From Carpediemonas membranifera (lineage: Eukaryota; Fornicata): a stretch of DNA of 64,000 nucleotides. Positions within the stretch are counted from its first letter, which is position 1; every line of letters starts with the position of its first letter. The stretch spans positions 62,001-126,000 of the forward strand of contig JAHDYR010000025.1 of the NCBI GenBank assembly GCA_019828565.1, given 5' to 3'. This document shows, one piece after another, positions 1 through 9,392 of the stretch. The position numbers and the translations under genes are program-made. Under the pieces are notes generated by a model. That model searched no databases and was not told the origin of the DNA. It saw only the letters and a program-made list of their open reading frames with translations.

Positions 1-2
1 TC

Positions 3-281
3 AGGACGAAGGGCAAGAAGGACTACTGTCCCGCGTGCTATATTACCGGCTCTAGCAACAAGTGCCAGGCGTGCAAAAAGGGCCTAAGATCCAAGAACAC
101 GAAGAAAGCAGAAGAACAGGCTTCTACTCTTCTTTGCTGCCGAGGCTGTCACTGGTGGTACTGTGAGCATTGCTCTGAGGAAGTGCAGTACACCATTGAT
201 GGCAAGTTGTACATCGTTCCCCTCTGCAGCAAATGTAAGGTTGTCTATAAGCGAGTAGAGGGCATGAGACCGATTGTTTAG
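3..281 (+). CDS. Cys-rich zinc-binding protein, C-terminal fragment (5' end outside window)
   Basis: The reading frame is open at the left window edge and ends with TAG at 279-281, leaving 92 codons. Two paired-cysteine clusters are visible: CPAC and CQAC near the start, then CCRGCHWWYCEHC, and finally CSKC near the end, a spacing typical of a treble-clef or RING/PHD-like zinc fold. The order CxxC, CxxCHxxYCxxH/C, PLCxxCYK-like is also seen at the C-terminus of the protein encoded at 23365-24495, so the two are probably homologues belonging to related mobile elements. Function is unknown; DNA, histone or protein binding are all possible. The gene is tail-to-tail with the minus-strand gene ending at 325. 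Confidence 0.7.
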   Translation, partial: RTKGKKDYCPACYITGSSNKCQACKKGLRSKNTKKAEEQASTLLCCRGCHWWYCEHCSEEVQYTIDGKLYIVPLCSKCKVVYKRVEGMRPIV

Positions 282-324
282 TGTTTAGTGAGAGATGATC
301 ATAAATTGTATATATATCTGTTTA

Positions 325-1329
325 CTACACGTCTCTCTCAAGCGCACGGGTCATCATGCTTATGTATCGATCATTCATAAGTCTTCTCTGGTCGGTTCTT
401 AACGGGTCATACTCGTTGACATCAGAAACGATGTCTTGCATTTCAGGAAGAGGAATGGGCCGGGCATAGCTAGTCTCAGACATGATGACCCTGGCCTCGT
501 TGGGAAATGACAAGGAACCATTGGCTATAATCCGTCTTCCTGCTGAGCCAGGCGCGAAACGATAGCCAGAGAAGTACTTCGTCAGAAAGAAAAGAGGATT
601 GTCGAGGCATGTCACGCGGTAGAGCCAATAGGCGTCCTGGAGAACAAGCTCATGCGCCAGAACCTTCTCAGGAGTGAGGATAATGCATGTGTTCTTGTAC
701 TTGGCTGTCGAAATAGCACTGCACAGCTGAGACTCCTCAGATCTGTCGAGTCCGGAGCAGGTGGCAAAGTAAATCAGACGCACACGCGTCGATCTCACCA
801 AGGAAGGGCTCTCGAATGACCTGAGGATGAGCTGGACCAGATCATGGTGATACAGAAACTCGTTCGTAGACGTATCAATGATCATACGCGACGTTTCTGT
901 ATCAGAATGACCCGATATCACCCAGTAAGTGTCGAAGTTAGAGTACTGCGACGCCAACTCCTCAAGTACCTCGGCCAGATGGGACGTAGACTTAAAGGTG
1001 CGGGCAACGGCAGTCAGCCACTCATCATCAACGAGCTCTAGAGCCGTCTTGAGCTTGAAATGATAGCCAGATGAGTTGGCAAGACTTTCCACGCGGAAGA
1101 CGGGGTAGGGCTGAGTCGGGGTCTCGAAACCATGCAGCGGCTCGATGGTGATTAGCACCCGTCGGTTAATCAACTTCTCTGTTGTAAAAGGACACTCGTG
1201 AGAGGAAGAAGACTTGAAACCGATCCCGCGATGTCCACGCCTGAGCTGAACCTTACCACAGACACATTCAAAGACTTCTTGGTCCTTACTGATGCGTCGC
1301 GTGCCGAATTCTCCGTATTTCTCGTCCAT
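325..1329 (-). CDS. Putative caspase/CHAT-fold cysteine protease
   Basis: A 334-residue protein starting at the ATG at 1329 (an upstream TTG is not used as the start here). The N-terminus has a Cys/His cluster (CVCGK, then H-x-C about 25 residues on). The central part shows VISGHSD with His141, a run of strand/helix pattern, then LIYFATCSG with Cys191. A His-Gly-like element about 50 residues before a hydrophobic strand ending in x-C-S-G is the arrangement of caspase, metacaspase and CHAT peptidases (clan CD). No other family signal was seen, so the assignment rests on this dyad and is tentative. The gene is divergent from the SET gene at 1524, and its upstream region holds the same inverted-repeat motif found before the GNAT genes, which suggests it belongs to the same mobile unit. 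Confidence 0.55.
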   Translation of the reverse strand: MDEKYGEFGTRRISKDQEVFECVCGKVQLRRGHRGIGFKSSSSHECPFTTEKLINRRVLITIEPLHGFETPTQPYPVFRVESLANSSGYHFKLKTALELVDDEWLTAVARTFKSTSHLAEVLEELASQYSNFDTYWVISGHSDTETSRMIIDTSTNEFLYHHDLVQLILRSFESPSLVRSTRVRLIYFATCSGLDRSEESQLCSAISTAKYKNTCIILTPEKVLAHELVLQDAYWLYRVTCLDNPLFFLTKYFSGYRFAPGSAGRRIIANGSLSFPNEARVIMSETSYARPIPLPEMQDIVSDVNEYDPLRTDQRRLMNDRYISMMTRALERDV

Positions 1330-1334
1330 TTGCA

Positions 1335-1365
1335 ATGTGCCATTTTTTTTTCATGAATGGCACAT
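1335..1365. promoter_or_regulatory. Shared upstream inverted-repeat motif, copy 1
   Basis: An inverted repeat in which ATGTGCCA and TGGCACAT flank a T-rich spacer ending in TCATGAA. It lies 6 bp upstream of the start of the caspase-like gene and about 160 bp from the divergent SET gene. Near-identical copies occur at 4441-4470 and 8349-8379, each just upstream of a GNAT gene. The conservation ahead of unrelated genes points to a common promoter element or operator; this role is inferred. Confidence 0.6.
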
Positions 1366-1523
1366 TTTGATTTGAAGCAAAGGACAAGCTTTTGATCCAA
1401 GTAAAGAGGTATACCTTCATTGCTACACTATTTATGCATGCTACTGCAGTATTGTTCGGATCTGATCAGCGATGCGCCTGTTCTTCGGATCGGGAGTTGC
1501 GAGAAAAAAAAGAGAACGAAGAT

Positions 1524-2525
1524 ATGGCGAGAAGAAAGATGCCCGCAAGGAAGCAGCAACCGGTAGGTAAGAGAAGGACTCAAAATCCACCCAACAAGAC
1601 TTTTTGAGTCATCTGCTTCTCCGCAGGATCAACGTCCTGCGGAAACGACTGTAACGGCAGCATCACCTCCTCCTCCGCCTCCCGAGTCGCCCGAGGATGG
1701 TAAGGAGCAAGATTCTCCTCCTCCTCCGCCTCCCGAGTCGCCTTCCCATTCATCCAGCTCGTCTGAAGCCGAGGAGGACTCCGTCGAGGGGTCCGTCATG
1801 CACGTCCACCCTAGGTGGACGCATGTTTACCCGGGTTCAGACCTGCAGGACGTCAAGCGGCTGATTTCGGATGAGATAAGCCTTCAGGCCATTCCTGCTC
1901 CGGCCTGGATCTCATCCGAGACCCGTTGCGACCCCCGTCTGACCCAGGAGCCCGACCATCCGGCCCTCAATCGGACGCAGAGCGTCGGCCGAGGCATGAT
2001 TGCCACTGAGGATATCTCAGCTGGCACATGTCTCGGCATATACTTCGGGAAGCTGATTCCCGATGCTGAGACGGCCAGCAACAACGGCCAGATGGTGTTT
2101 GTTTCGCATATTCCATTACCATTACACAGCATGTCATTCGCTGACAGTCAGGTCGCCGTCGATGCCATGTCGGCCGCAGCGGGTGTCCACCTGATTAACC
2201 AAGGCCTGACGATGTCAACTGTGAGTTCGTGGACGTCTTGGTGGATGGCCTGCCAGTGATATCGGTCAGGGCCACTGCCAACATCGTTCGCGGCGAGTTC
2301 TTGCGCATCGATTATGGCGAGACCTACTTTGAGGCCGATGAAGAGGAGCACCCGGTTGCTCGCTTCAAGAGTCTCGCCATAGATGACCCTCACTACCTCG
2401 CTCGAAAGGTGGAGCAGTTCAAAATACTGCAGGTCAAGCCGCAGCCCCGCAAGCGGAAGACCAAGTCCAACCCCGCCCGTAAGCGCTTCCACACTGCGCG
2501 CATGACTCAAGGCAAGAGTGAATAA
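1524..2525 (+). pseudogene. SET-domain protein, left palindrome copy (frameshifted)
   Basis: The likely start is ATG 1524 giving a short basic leader, followed by a possible 64-nt intron 1563-1626 (GTAGGT...TTCTCCGCAG) that joins in frame to a proline-rich linker and a SET domain. Visible SET features are SVGRGMIATEDI and GIYFGK at the N-terminal part, then EFLRIDYGETYF near the end, which match SET motifs for cofactor and lysine binding. At 2201-2208 the sequence differs from the right-arm copy by a net one-base loss, which removes the N-H-S signature from frame and stops the first frame at 2259; the rest continues in another frame to 2525. Expected activity would be protein lysine methylation. 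The 5' half (from 1616) is duplicated at the palindrome's other end, where a different base is missing. Confidence 0.7.
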
Positions 2526-2555
2526 ACTTGAAGAGATATCAATTCAATCAATCAT

Positions 2556-3366
2556 TTATGAGCGGGTGACATCCTCCGGACGAGTAGCACGCTTCTCGGG
2601 CTCTGCGGCAGCTGCCTTGCGCTTGCGGTCCGGAAGACTGTAGACACAGGCATGACGATTCTCGATGACGATGAACTGAGTGAGCTTCATGCTCTCACAA
2701 AGACCTAAGATCTTGTCCAGCGTCGCATCCTGGATGGGCAAGAACTCTGAATCTTCCCAACCTTTGTGGACCCAGAGGCAGGTAAGGTCCTCGTCGATCT
2801 GGGTGATGATTACCGGAGTGTGACTCAGCTCTACACTGGCCTGGATGGCCTCATGGTCTGCCCAGGGGAAAGGGGAGCCAGGCATCTCAGAGAACGGGTC
2901 GCCCTCGAACCCCTTGCCCTCACAGAAGGATCGGATGTCCTCGTACAGCTGAAGCTTCTCACCAACAGTAGGCTGGGACCCAGTCCTGATGAGATGCATG
3001 GCGCTGAGAATGCATGAGCCATCCCCAGGCACCTCAGACCGCTTCAGAGAGCTTGTATCGTTCTTAAACTTCTTAGCGGTCTTCTCCATGATGGTCTGGA
3101 CGTCATCTTTGGGGTCTGCGGCCACCAAAGCCTCCCGATCCAGGTCTATGACCTCAGCCTCCTTCTTCAAGGGCACAAGCTTCTCCGTCTCGAGCTTTTC
3201 AATCTTGGCCCGGGCTCGCCAAAGCTCCCTCTTCAAATCACGGATCGCACCGTTGTGTTCCACGGCAAGATGGCGGCGCAGGAGGCGCGATGTGCCACTC
3301 AGGGTACTTCTGTGGACGGGAGAGTCCATCAGAAGCGCGTCCAGGTGCCTTATCCGGTCGAACTGC
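2556..3366 (-). pseudogene. OTU cysteine protease, left copy lacking exons 1-2
   Basis: This copy keeps the OTU domain: VPGDGSC with the catalytic Asp and Cys, and ENRHACVY with the catalytic His near the C-terminus. The frame is identical to exon 3 of the intact right-arm gene (11231-12153). At 3363-3366 (CTGC) the sequence jumps to the remnant 3' end of the 228-residue gene seen at 9393-10079, because 1,888 bp present in the right arm are missing here. The frame continues past the junction by chance but has no ATG start, so this is a truncated copy. Its 3' end faces the SET gene with about 30 bp between stop codons. Confidence 0.8.
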
Positions 3367-3448
3367 GTATACCCGTTTACGCGAGCCTCCTGCTCTTCCA
3401 CGCAGCTAACGTCAACTCAAATGAGTAATAAATCGACTGCTTCTTCAT

Positions 3449-4404
3449 TTAATCTTCATTCTCTTCCTCATCTTCCTTCTCAGACAGCAGATGGTACCAC
3501 TCTTCCTCGAAATAGTTCTCTTTCTGGTAATCCTTACGCATCTTTGATCTCTTATCCACGATCTTTTGGACCAAATCCCTTCGGTTGCTGTCGTAAAGGG
3601 CGATGATTATCTCACGTTGCTTCTTGCGCGTCGGGTGCGGGGTAACACTCTTCCTCAGACGCTTAATGTAGCGGTTGAGCTTGTCCGAGGGCTTGGTGGG
3701 CAGGGTGGGTTGGGTGGCTTGGGTTCTCTTTGGGGGAGGCTGGACCTGGTCCACAGAAGTGAAAGCCGTACCGTAGTCGACGGACGGGGAGCCCTCCAGG
3801 ACTTCATGGCATATCCATGGCAAGCAACGAGACTCTCACCGAGCTTCGTCCACTTGTTCGGGCCGTATGTTGCCTCCATGGTCACCAGTTTCGCATCATC
3901 CAGGTACTCCATCGTGGACTTTTGCTTGGAGATGGACATCCCCATACGCTGGTAGGCTGGCACAAGAGAACTTACACACTGCAGGCGGATCCTCTGTCCG
4001 GCAGAGGCAACCGAAAGAAGAATCGTGGCGAGACCATTGCCCCTGGCATAGAATGCCGTGCGAATAACCACAACATATAAGTCCTGGCGCAGCTCGGAAG
4101 GGGTTTCATCAGTAGCTTCGGTGTTGTATGACTCCTTCGTGAGCAACAAGGCCGAAATGATGGAATCAGTCTTGCAGTCACGAATCGCAACCAATCTGGG
4201 TAAATACCTGGGCAACACTGGGTGAACAAACATGAAGAAGCGATGATCGATGTCATCAACTCCTCTCGTGGCAACGTCCTGCTTAAAAAACGTACGGACA
4301 CTGGGGATGATGTCTGACTTATCAGAAAGTCTTACGTACTGTATATAAGCCTTATGGGCTGCAAGAGTATCCTCTGTCCAAGATTCTTTCCCCGTTTGGT
4401 TCAT
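3449..4404 (-). pseudogene. GNAT-family acetyltransferase, left copy (3' frameshift)
   Basis: The start chosen is ATG 4404, a few bases after the conserved upstream motif; an in-frame ATG at 4449 lies inside that motif and could extend it. The GNAT fold is suggested by LYVVVIRTAF followed by ARGNGLATILL (acetyl-CoA pyrophosphate loop, R/Q-x-x-G-x-G/A type) and then VPAYQRMGMS, the usual strand-helix end with Tyr. A run of four G at 3787-3790 (five on the other arm) shifts the frame after about residue 205, so the basic C-terminal tail continues in another frame to 3449. The substrate is unknown; a histone or protein target is only a guess from the company of SET and OTU genes. Confidence 0.65.
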
Positions 4405-4440
4405 TTTCACAAACTTTTTGTGAAACCTGCGAAATGTGAA

Positions 4441-4470
4441 ATGTGCCATTCATGAAAAAAAGTGGCACAT
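4441..4470. promoter_or_regulatory. Shared upstream inverted-repeat motif, copy 2
   Basis: ATGTGCCATTCATG followed by an A-run and GTGGCACAT, the reverse complement of the copy at 8349-8379 with one fewer base in the homopolymer. It is located 36 bp upstream of the GNAT start at 4404. See the copy at 1335-1365 for the shared context. Confidence 0.6.
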
Positions 4471-4531
4471 ATGAAAAATGAATGAATTTATCACGGAACC
4501 ATCTTACATCACTTTATATCACGCGGATGCC

Positions 4532-5923
4532 TCAATTCTGTCTGCTACACTCTCCACACAGGCAGCAAACTAACTCTATGCCATGGTCCGCCAGACTGCA
4601 TGACATCGTGCCCTCCTCACCCCACGTCAGCGTCGTATGCTCTTCTACAAACTCCCACACTTCATCAACAGTCTCCTGAAAGGTCTGGATCATCTCACGA
4701 GTTGGCTCGAAGGTCACGGTGGTCAGTGTGCGGACACCAAACCAATGCTTCGCATCCTTACAGCAGTCGTGAACTCGCACACACTTGAGTCGCTGGAGCT
4801 GGGGGACAGAGTAGTCCTGCCGACCAAAAGAACGCATGCCCGTCAGGAAGGAACACGCGAGAGTTGTCTGCTCGATCAAGCAAATGCCCTCAAGGACTGC
4901 CTTCCTGTGCAACTTGGCTGCTACCTCCTGGTTCTTGATGAACTCTCGCTCAAAGTACTCCTCTAGGATATAGAACAGCGGCACCTTGAGATGCTTGTGG
5001 CACAGGGGCTGCGTCGTGAGTCTGCTGATGCTGTAGAGGTTCTCAGCGCACGGTTTCTCCTTCGTCTTCGCTTCGCTGCTTGATATCAGGGATATGGAAG
5101 TCTTATCCTTGTTAGGAATGAACGCAATCGTGACGTGAATGAGGTGGGCCACTGCGGCAGCCATGAAGTGAAACGCGACAGCCGCGTCAGTCACAGGTTC
5201 GGACGAGTAGTACATGGCCTGGAGGTAGCCAATGAGCCGAATGATATCTTGAATGCACTCAGGGAGAGCAACGTAGTCCTCTTGGGTCGTGGCAGCCATC
5301 CTTACACGTGCGGACGACTGCTCGTTACAACCTACGGTCCTATCGATGCTTCGCATGGACGACATACGGCCAAGCTTGAGGTTGAGGAGCTTATTCTGGA
5401 TGATCTCCTCGCGGGACCCGCGGGTGGTGGGATGCTTCTTGAAAGAACCACAGATATGGGCAACCTGCTCGAGTAAACGGTGCGAGTCGTGCATGAATGG
5501 AGGGCATATGACGATCTTCTCAAGAGGGATGACACTACAATTCTCGAATACCATGCGTTCATTGGTGAAATCGCCATAGATTGCAAGTACATCTTGAACT
5601 CGGTTCGGGTCGTCGACTTCAGCCTGGTATGCTGTCTTATCGTCCAGGTTGTCCTTGATGGTGAGACGATGGCGGCCTGCTATCGGGTGGAGCGCCTTAC
5701 TTTTGTGGTAAATCGTGTTGCAAGGGTGTGGATAGTTGGGCCGGCCCGACTTTCTGGACAGCATGTGGCGGAGGGCGGCATGATCGCCCATGACGATGAC
5801 ATGGTCGAAGATCGTGACCTCACCAGTGTCTCTGATGGGTATCTGACTCGTGTATAGGCGCTCAATCTCCTTCTCGACGCGAGAAAGAGACTCTTCCATC
5901 AACAAATCACCCTCGCTACCCAT
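4532..5923 (-). CDS. Transposase-like protein, left copy, N-terminally truncated
   Basis: A 463-codon open frame from ATG 5923. It aligns along its length with the C-terminal two thirds of the large protein encoded at 37090-39806: GDHAALRHML with ADHKAMQII, VICPPFMHDSHRL with VIVCPPVMHVSHEL, TVGCNEQSSARVR with TTGCNEQSWNRHR, and LEEYFEREF with LEEYFERDF. These positions fit an RNase-H (DDE) transposase layout. Similarity continues upstream of the ATG, through D-G-W-K and a stretch ending in ITPPFRIVEY, to about 6045, where an in-frame TGA appears. This copy therefore lacks the family's first 230 or so residues and is probably not a full enzyme. It is the only uninterrupted copy of this segment in the palindrome. 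Confidence 0.6.
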   Translation of the reverse strand: MGSEGDLLMEESLSRVEKEIERLYTSQIPIRDTGEVTIFDHVIVMGDHAALRHMLSRKSGRPNYPHPCNTIYHKSKALHPIAGRHRLTIKDNLDDKTAYQAEVDDPNRVQDVLAIYGDFTNERMVFENCSVIPLEKIVICPPFMHDSHRLLEQVAHICGSFKKHPTTRGSREEIIQNKLLNLKLGRMSSMRSIDRTVGCNEQSSARVRMAATTQEDYVALPECIQDIIRLIGYLQAMYYSSEPVTDAAVAFHFMAAAVAHLIHVTIAFIPNKDKTSISLISSSEAKTKEKPCAENLYSISRLTTQPLCHKHLKVPLFYILEEYFEREFIKNQEVAAKLHRKAVLEGICLIEQTTLACSFLTGMRSFGRQDYSVPQLQRLKCVRVHDCCKDAKHWFGVRTLTTVTFEPTREMIQTFQETVDEVWEFVEEHTTLTWGEEGTMSCSLADHGIELVCCLCGECSRQN

Positions 5924-6077
5924 ATACTCGACTATACGGAAAGGTGGAGTAATCTTGTTGGGGAATGTGAAGCCTGTGGGGTCGTAGATGCGGAGCTTGA
6001 AGGCAGCAGAACCCCCTTTCCACCCGTCAAGCCATAGTCATACTGTGAAAGTCGGCAGATAATCTACGATTTTTTTC

Positions 6078-6113
6078 TAGATAATCTAGGGCCTAAAAAC
6101 CCTAGATTATCTA
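6078..6113. repeat. Short hairpin, left arm, telomere-like core
   Basis: A 14-bp inverted repeat (TAGATAATCTAGGG and its complement) around a short A/T-rich loop containing CCTAAAAACCCTA. The partner copy in the right arm is 6708-6743. The core loosely resembles telomeric repeat units, but there is only one unit, so no telomeric origin is claimed. Confidence 0.5.
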
Positions 6114-6360
6114 TTTCTTCCGGACCGAAAATGAAGTATTCATTGAATTTAAACAATTTACGGGAAAATGAATACCTTCATTGCATACTAAAGCGCGTAT
6201 GCAGAGAGCCTGCAAGAGGTCCAGTGCGGTCTAACCACTGATTTCGACTTCTTTGCGACGCAGGTTAAGGCAAAAGGATGAAACGAGCAATATCTCAAAA
6301 TTGACACGTTGGAATCGGTACCAGAGTGATTTTGCAGACTGCTGACGGGATGTACATATG

Positions 6361-6460
6361 CGCAAAATCACTCTGGTACCGATTCCAACGTGTAGATTTC
6401 GAGATATGGTCGTTTTTTCGTTTTTCGACTTGATCAGAGTCAAATTCGCGAAAGAGAAGG
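6361..6460. other. 100-bp asymmetric spacer at palindrome centre
   Basis: Unpaired sequence between the two arms. Its first 32 bases repeat, in direct orientation, the sequence at about 6485-6516 of the right arm (AAAATCACTCTGGTACCGAT and onward), so three copies of that block lie around the centre. No gene was seen between 5924 and 6896 apart from the truncated upstream parts of the transposase copies and the short hairpins. Confidence 0.85.
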
Positions 6461-6707
6461 CATATGTACATCCCGTCAGCAGTCTGCAAAATCACTCTGG
6501 TACCGATTCCAACGTGTCAATTTTGAGATATTGCTCGTTTCATCCTTTTGCCTTAACCTGCGTCGCAAAGAAGTCGAAATCAGTGGTTAGACCGCACTGG
6601 ACCTCTTGCAGGCTCTCTGCATACGCGCTTTAGTATGCAATGAAGGTATTCATTTTCCCGTAAATTGTTTAAATTCAATGAATACTTCATTTTCGGTCCG
6701 GAAGAAA

Positions 6708-6743
6708 TAGATAATCTAGGGTTTTTAGGCCCTAGATTATCTA
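6708..6743. repeat. Short hairpin, right arm
   Basis: The right-arm counterpart of the hairpin at 6078-6113, with the same 14-bp stem and a TAGGGTTTTTAGG core. It lies about 40 bp before the region where transposase similarity starts. Confidence 0.5.
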
Positions 6744-6896
6744 GAAAAAATCGTAGATTATCTGCCGACTTTCACAGTATGACTATGGCTTGACGGGTGG
6801 AAAGGGGGTTCTGCTGCCTTCAAGCTCCGCATCTACGACCCCACAGGCTTCACATTCCCCAACAAGATTACTCCACCTTTCCGTATAGTCGAGTAT

Positions 6897-8287
6897 ATGG
6901 GTAGCGAGGGTGATTTGTTGATGGAAGAGTCTCTTTCTCGCGTCGAGAAGGAGATTGAGCGCCTATACACGAGTCAGATACCCATCAGAGACACTGGTGA
7001 GGTCACGATCTTCGACCATGTCATCGTCATGGGCGATCATGCCGCCCTCCGCCACATGCTGTCCAGAAAGTCGGGCCGGCCCAACTATCCACACCCTTGC
7101 AACACGATTTACCACAAAAGTAAGGCGCTCCACCCGATAGCAGGCCGCCATCGTCTCACCATCAAGGACAACCTGGACGATAAGACAGCATACCAGGCTG
7201 AAGTCGACGACCCGAACCGAGTTCAAGATGTACTTGCAATCTATGGCGATTTCACCAATGAACGCATGGTGTTCGAGAATTGTAGTGTCATCCCTCTTGA
7301 GAAGATCGTCATATGCCCTCCATTCATGCACGACTCGCACCGTTTACTCGAGCAGGTTGCCCATATCTGTGGTTCTTTCAAGAAGCATCCCACCACCCGC
7401 GGGTCCCGCGAGGAGATCATCCAGAATAAGCTCCTCAACCTCAAGCTTGGCCGTATGTCGTCCATGCGAAGCATCGATAGGACCGTAGGTTGTAACGAGC
7501 AGTCGTCCGCACGTGTAAGGATGGCTGCCACGACCAAGAGGACTACGTTGCTCTCCCTGAGTGCATTCAAGATATCATTCGGCTCATTGGCTACCTCCAG
7601 GCCATGTACTACTCGTCCGAACCTGTGACTGACGCGGCTGTCGCGTTTCACTTCATGGCTGCCGCAGTGGCCCACCTCATTCACGTCACGATTGCGTTCA
7701 TTCCTAACAAGGATAAGACTTCCATATCCCTGCTATCAAGCAGCGAAGCGAAGACGAAGGAGAAACCGTGCGCTGAGAACCTCTACAGCATCAGCAGACT
7801 CACGACGCAGCCCCTGTGCCACAAGCATCTCAAGGTGCCGCTGTTCTATATCCTAGAGGAGTACTTTGAGCGAGAGTTCATCAAGAACCAGGAGGTAGCA
7901 GCCAAGTTGCACAGGAAGGCAGTCCTTGAGGGCATTTGCTTGATCGAGCAGACAACTCTCGCGTGTTCCTTCCTGACGGGCATGCGTTCTTTTGGTCGGC
8001 AGGACTACTCTGTCCCCCAGCTCCAGCGACTCAAGTGTGTGCGAGTTCACGACTGCTGTAAGGATGCGAAGCATTGGTTTGGTGTCCGCACACTGACCAC
8101 CGTGACCTTCGAGCCAACTCGTGAGATGATCCAGACCTTTCAGGAGACTGTTGATGAAGTGTGGGAGTTTGTAGAAGAGCATACGACGCTGACGTGGGGT
8201 GAGGAGGGCACGATGTCATGCAGTCTGGCGGACCATGGCATAGAGTTAGTTTGCTGCCTGTGTGGAGAGTGTAGCAGACAGAATTGA
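6897..8287 (+). pseudogene. Transposase-like protein, right copy (frameshifted)
   Basis: The inverted duplicate of the frame at 4532-5923. At 7534-7535 two C replace the three C of the left arm, so the frame ends at 7628 and the remainder, including the PVTDAAVAF and LEEYFEREF parts, continues in another frame to 8287. N-terminal truncation is as in the left copy: similarity to the 37090-39806 protein starts near 6775 but no complete 5' region is present. Not expected to be functional as read. Confidence 0.65.
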
Positions 8288-8348
8288 GGCATCCGCGTGA
8301 TATAAAGTGATGTAAGATGGTTCCGTGATAAATTCATTCATTTTTCAT

Positions 8349-8379
8349 ATGTGCCACTTTTTTTTCATGAATGGCACAT
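8349..8379. promoter_or_regulatory. Shared upstream inverted-repeat motif, copy 3
   Basis: ATGTGCCAC, a T-run, TCATGAATGGCACAT. Located 35 bp upstream of the right-arm GNAT start at 8415. It matches the copies at 1335-1365 and 4441-4470. Confidence 0.6.
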
Positions 8380-8414
8380 TTCACATTTCGCAGGTTTCAC
8401 AAAAGTTTGTGAAA

Positions 8415-9372
8415 ATGAACCAAACGGGGAAAGAATCTTGGACAGAGGATACTCTTGCAGCCCATAAGGCTTATATACAGTACGTAAGACTTTCTGATAA
8501 GTCAGACATCATCCCCAGTGTCCGTACGTTTTTTTAAGCAGGACGTTGCCACGAGAGGAGTTGATGACATCGATCATCGCTTCTTCATGTTTGTTCACCC
8601 AGTGTTGCCCAGGTATTTACCCAGATTGGTTGCGATTCGTGACTGCAAGACTGATTCCATCATTTCGGCCTTGTTGCTCACGAAGGAGTCATACAACACC
8701 GAAGCTACTGATGAAACCCCTTCCGAGCTGCGCCAGGACTTATATGTTGTGGTTATTCGCACGGCATTCTATGCCAGGGGCAATGGTCTCGCCACGATTC
8801 TTCTTTCGGTTGCCTCTGCCGGACAGAGGATCCGCCTGCAGTGTGTAAGTTCTCTTGTGCCAGCCTACCAGCGTATGGGGATGTCCATCTCCAAGCAAAA
8901 GTCCACGATGGAGTACCTGGATGATGCGAAACTGGTGACCATGGAGGCAACATACGGCCCGAACAAGTGGACGAAGCTCGGTGAGAGTCTCGTTGCTTGC
9001 CATGGATATGCCATGAAGTCCTGGAGGGCTCCCCCGTCCGTCGACTACGGTACGGCTTTCACTTCTGTGGACCAGGTCCAGCCTCCCCCAAAGAGAACCC
9101 AAGCCACCCAACCCACCCTGCCCACCAAGCCCTCGGACAAGCTCAACCGCTACATTAAGCGTCTGAGGAAGAGTGTTACCCCGCACCCGACGCGCAAGAA
9201 GCAACGTGAGATAATCATCGCCCTTTACGACAGCAACCGAAGGGATTTGGTCCAAAAGATCGTGGATAAGAGATCAAAGATGCGTAAGGATTACCAGAAA
9301 GAGAACTATTTCGAGGAAGAGTGGTACCATCTGCTGTCTGAGAAGGAAGATGAGGAAGAGAATGAAGATTAA
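8415..9372 (+). pseudogene. GNAT-family acetyltransferase, right copy (5' frameshift)
   Basis: Starts at ATG 8415. A T7 run at 8529-8535 (T6 in the left arm) breaks the frame after about 40 codons; the rest, from 8518 to 9372, is open. It contains ARGNGLATILL and VPAYQRMGM plus an intact basic C-terminal tail (KKQREIIIALYD, then an acidic end) that is out of frame in the left copy. The left copy is intact where this one is broken and the reverse. If the homopolymer lengths are assembly errors, both could be complete proteins of about 318 residues. Confidence 0.65.
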
Positions 9373-9392
9373 ATGAAGAAGCAGTCGATTTA

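Larger units (their letters stand above)
1616..6360 (+). repeat. Left arm of giant palindrome (4,745 bp)
   Basis: The reverse complement of this stretch is found at 6461-13093. Paired positions sum to 12821 (12820 or 12821 locally because of one-base indels) up to 3366/9455, and to 14709 outside that point. Gene content from outside in is SET, truncated OTU, GNAT, transposase-like. Differences between arms are mainly single-base homopolymer changes, so the duplication is recent or is being homogenised. The outer boundary is at 1616, inside the putative SET intron, where similarity to the right arm begins at CTTCTCCGCAGG. Confidence 0.9.

Noticed and set aside
1392-1607. A 71-codon frame ahead of the SET gene
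   Set aside because: It only partly overlaps the probable first exon (1524-1562); the rest has no protein character, and a splice model explains the useful part better.
6708-6743. Telomere-like TAGGGTTTTTAGG at the palindrome core as evidence of a chromosome-end fusion
   Set aside because: Only a single degenerate unit is present, within a simple hairpin; no repeat array and no change of sequence context.
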